Of a stretch of DNA of 7,737 nt, positions 6,592 to 7,737 are shown one piece after another; the first letter of the stretch is position 1, and every line of letters begins with the position of its first letter. Location: the NCBI GenBank assembly GCA_003567255.1, contig PWZW01000073.1, positions 1 to 7,737 on the forward strand, in the 5' to 3' direction. The position numbers and the translations under genes are program-made. Origin of the DNA: Puniceicoccaceae bacterium (lineage in GTDB: Bacteria; Verrucomicrobiota; Verrucomicrobiia; Opitutales; Coraliomargaritaceae). The notes beneath the pieces are model-generated. The model worked only from the letters and a program-made list of their open reading frames with translations, was not told where the DNA came from and did not search any database.

Positions 6592-7265
6592 TGGCGCGGC
6601 CCCTTGCAGACGGATCCAAGCAAGCCCCTAAACTTGCCTTGATCGACTACGGAATGGGCAACCTGCGGAGCGTCCAGCGTGCTTGGGAGCGCGTTGGGGC
6701 GGTCGTAAATGTGGTCTCCACCCCTCAGGCGGTGGGCGCGGCGGATGCCGTCATTTTCCCCGGCCAAGGCGCGATGACCGATTGCATGAAGCTGCTGCGA
6801 AAGACTGGGTTCGATACCTTTTTAAAGGAGTGGATCCAGCGGGATCGTCCGTTTTTTGGCATTTGCCTCGGGTTGCAGGCCCTTTTTGAGCATAGTGAAG
6901 AAGGGGAGGTTGCCGGGCTGGGTGTCTTTCCGGGATCTGTCCGGCGCTTTCGTTTACCACCCGCGTATAAGATTCCGCACATGGGCTGGAATCAGGTGAA
7001 CTTTGCTGAGGGGGCGCCGCTGACCGAGGGTATTCGCTCGGGAGTGGACCAGTTTTACTTTGTCCACAGCTATCGCGTGGAGACCGCCGACCGCTCCCTT
7101 ATCTGGATGGAGAGCGAGTACGGTGAGCGCTTTGTCTCGGCTGCGCGGAGGGGCCATTGCTTTGCTACCCAGTTTCACCCTGAAAAAAGTCAGTCTAAGG
7201 GTTTTCAAATCTACCAAAATTTTTTGGAGCTTGTTCAAAGCCGAAATGCCCACGAGTGCGACTAA
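6591..7265 (+). CDS. hisH: Imidazole glycerol phosphate synthase glutaminase subunit HisH
   Basis: This class I glutamine amidotransferase releases ammonia from glutamine and passes it to HisF, which forms imidazole glycerol phosphate and AICAR. The triad is visible: C92 in FGICLGLQ, with H196 and E198 in QFHPEKSQ. The N-terminal LALIDYGMGNLRSV (15-28), the oxyanion-strand PGQG (57-60) and YFVHSYRVE are HisH signatures. At 224 residues it is slightly longer than the usual 200-215, mainly because of about 13 extra residues before the first strand. The only other in-frame start there is a TTG inside that strand, so the ATG overlapping the hisB stop (TGATG) is preferred. HisF does not follow: a citrate synthase gene starts 41 nt later. 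HisH is inactive without HisF, which must be encoded elsewhere. Confidence 0.96.
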   Translation: MARPLADGSKQAPKLALIDYGMGNLRSVQRAWERVGAVVNVVSTPQAVGAADAVIFPGQGAMTDCMKLLRKTGFDTFLKEWIQRDRPFFGICLGLQALFEHSEEGEVAGLGVFPGSVRRFRLPPAYKIPHMGWNQVNFAEGAPLTEGIRSGVDQFYFVHSYRVETADRSLIWMESEYGERFVSAARRGHCFATQFHPEKSQSKGFQIYQNFLELVQSRNAHECD

Positions 7266-7293
7266 CTCAGGCGCCAACATGTAAGCAAAACCA

Positions 7294-7300
7294 AGAAGGA
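7294..7300 (+). promoter_or_regulatory. Ribosome binding site of citrate synthase gene
   Basis: AGAAGGA ends 6 nt before ATG at 7307, an ideal Shine-Dalgarno spacing. This fixes the start of the citrate synthase gene. The 41-nt gap after hisH shows no terminator hairpin and no clear promoter, so cotranscription with the his genes is possible. Confidence 0.7.
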
Positions 7301-7306
7301 TACTTT

Positions 7307-7737
7307 ATGGAAGACTCTGGAACAATTAGAATTGGTAACGAAAACGTAGACCTCCCCGTGATCACTGGCAGCGAGGGCGAAAAAGCTTTGGATACCCGCA
7401 CGCTTCGGGCGAAAACCGGTTTCGTCACTTTCGACGAGGGCTACGGAAACACCGGCTCCTGCATGAGCGAAATTTCGTTTATTAACGGGGAGGAGGGCAT
7501 TCTCCGGCACCGCGGTTATCCCATTGAACAACTCGCGGAGAAGAGCCGCTTCCTCGAAGTGTCCTACCTCATCATTTACGGAGAGCTGCCCACACCCGCC
7601 CAGTTGGAAACCTTCCGGGGACGGGTTGGTAAGTCGGCGGCCATCCACAGTGGAATGAACCACCACTTTGAAGGTTTCCCGCAGGATGCGCATCCGATGG
7701 CCATTTTGTCCGCGATGCTGAATGCCATCGGCGCATA
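7307..7737 (+). CDS. gltA: Citrate synthase (type II), N-terminal part
   Basis: This enzyme condenses acetyl-CoA with oxaloacetate to citrate, the entry to the TCA cycle. The 143 visible residues match the N-terminal third of hexameric bacterial citrate synthases (family about 430 aa). There is a small N-terminal beta domain (about 1-50), then SFINGEEGILRHRGYPIEQLAEKS (57-80), LEVSYLIIYGELP (83-95) and DAHPMAIL (127-134), all typical of GltA. The catalytic histidines and aspartate lie beyond the right edge, so activity cannot be checked here. It is preceded by a strong Shine-Dalgarno at 7294-7300. 2-Methylcitrate synthase is a related enzyme, but it normally lacks the N-terminal extension seen here, so citrate synthase is the better call. 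Confidence 0.93.
   Translation, partial: MEDSGTIRIGNENVDLPVITGSEGEKALDTRTLRAKTGFVTFDEGYGNTGSCMSEISFINGEEGILRHRGYPIEQLAEKSRFLEVSYLIIYGELPTPAQLETFRGRVGKSAAIHSGMNHHFEGFPQDAHPMAILSAMLNAIGA

Noticed and set aside
7266..7306. A terminator or attenuator between hisH and citrate synthase
   Set aside because: The 41 nt contain only the short palindrome GGCGCC and no stem followed by a T tract.

Overview
The window is an ordinary, GC-rich chromosomal stretch that is gene-dense and has short intergenic gaps. It carries biosynthetic and cell-envelope genes. Nothing in it looks mobile: I found no integrase, transposase, tRNA, rRNA, CRISPR array or prophage module. The proteins are ordinary bacterial orthologues. 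The organism is Gram-negative-like, and the style of HisC, HisB and citrate synthase, the weak Shine-Dalgarno use and an exported NPP-type phosphodiesterase make me suspect Verrucomicrobiota (Opitutae-like). That assignment is an inference from general impression, not from a search.

Layout. Positions 1-457 (minus strand) hold the N-terminal part of a class I DAHP synthase, the first step of the shikimate pathway, which runs off the left edge. Positions 567-1838 (minus) hold a complete exported nucleotide pyrophosphatase/phosphodiesterase of the alkaline phosphatase superfamily. A 127-bp divergent intergenic region (1839-1965) contains two inverted repeats, one of which overlaps the next start codon. 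Positions 1966-3513 (plus) hold murJ, the lipid II flippase. A short gap with a weak terminator-like hairpin follows.

Then comes a tightly packed histidine cluster on the plus strand: hisD (3587-4903), hisC (4916-6007), hisB (5989-6591) and hisH (6591-7265). hisC and hisB overlap by 19 nt, and hisB and hisH share one base (TGATG). After 41 nt a citrate synthase gene starts at 7307, with a good ribosome binding site, and runs off the right edge.

How the genes work together. HisB makes imidazole-acetol phosphate, HisC transaminates it to histidinol phosphate, and HisD performs the last two oxidations to histidine. HisH supplies ammonia to HisF for making the HisB substrate. HisF, HisA, HisG, HisIE and a histidinol-phosphate phosphatase are not in the window, so the pathway must be completed elsewhere. 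DAHP synthase and citrate synthase are core metabolism, MurJ serves peptidoglycan synthesis, and the phosphodiesterase acts outside the cytoplasm.

I found no convincing undescribed system. The observations most worth a second look are the replacement by serine of two normally acidic residues in MurJ, the inverted repeat covering the murJ start codon, and the his cluster that ends at hisH without hisA/hisF.
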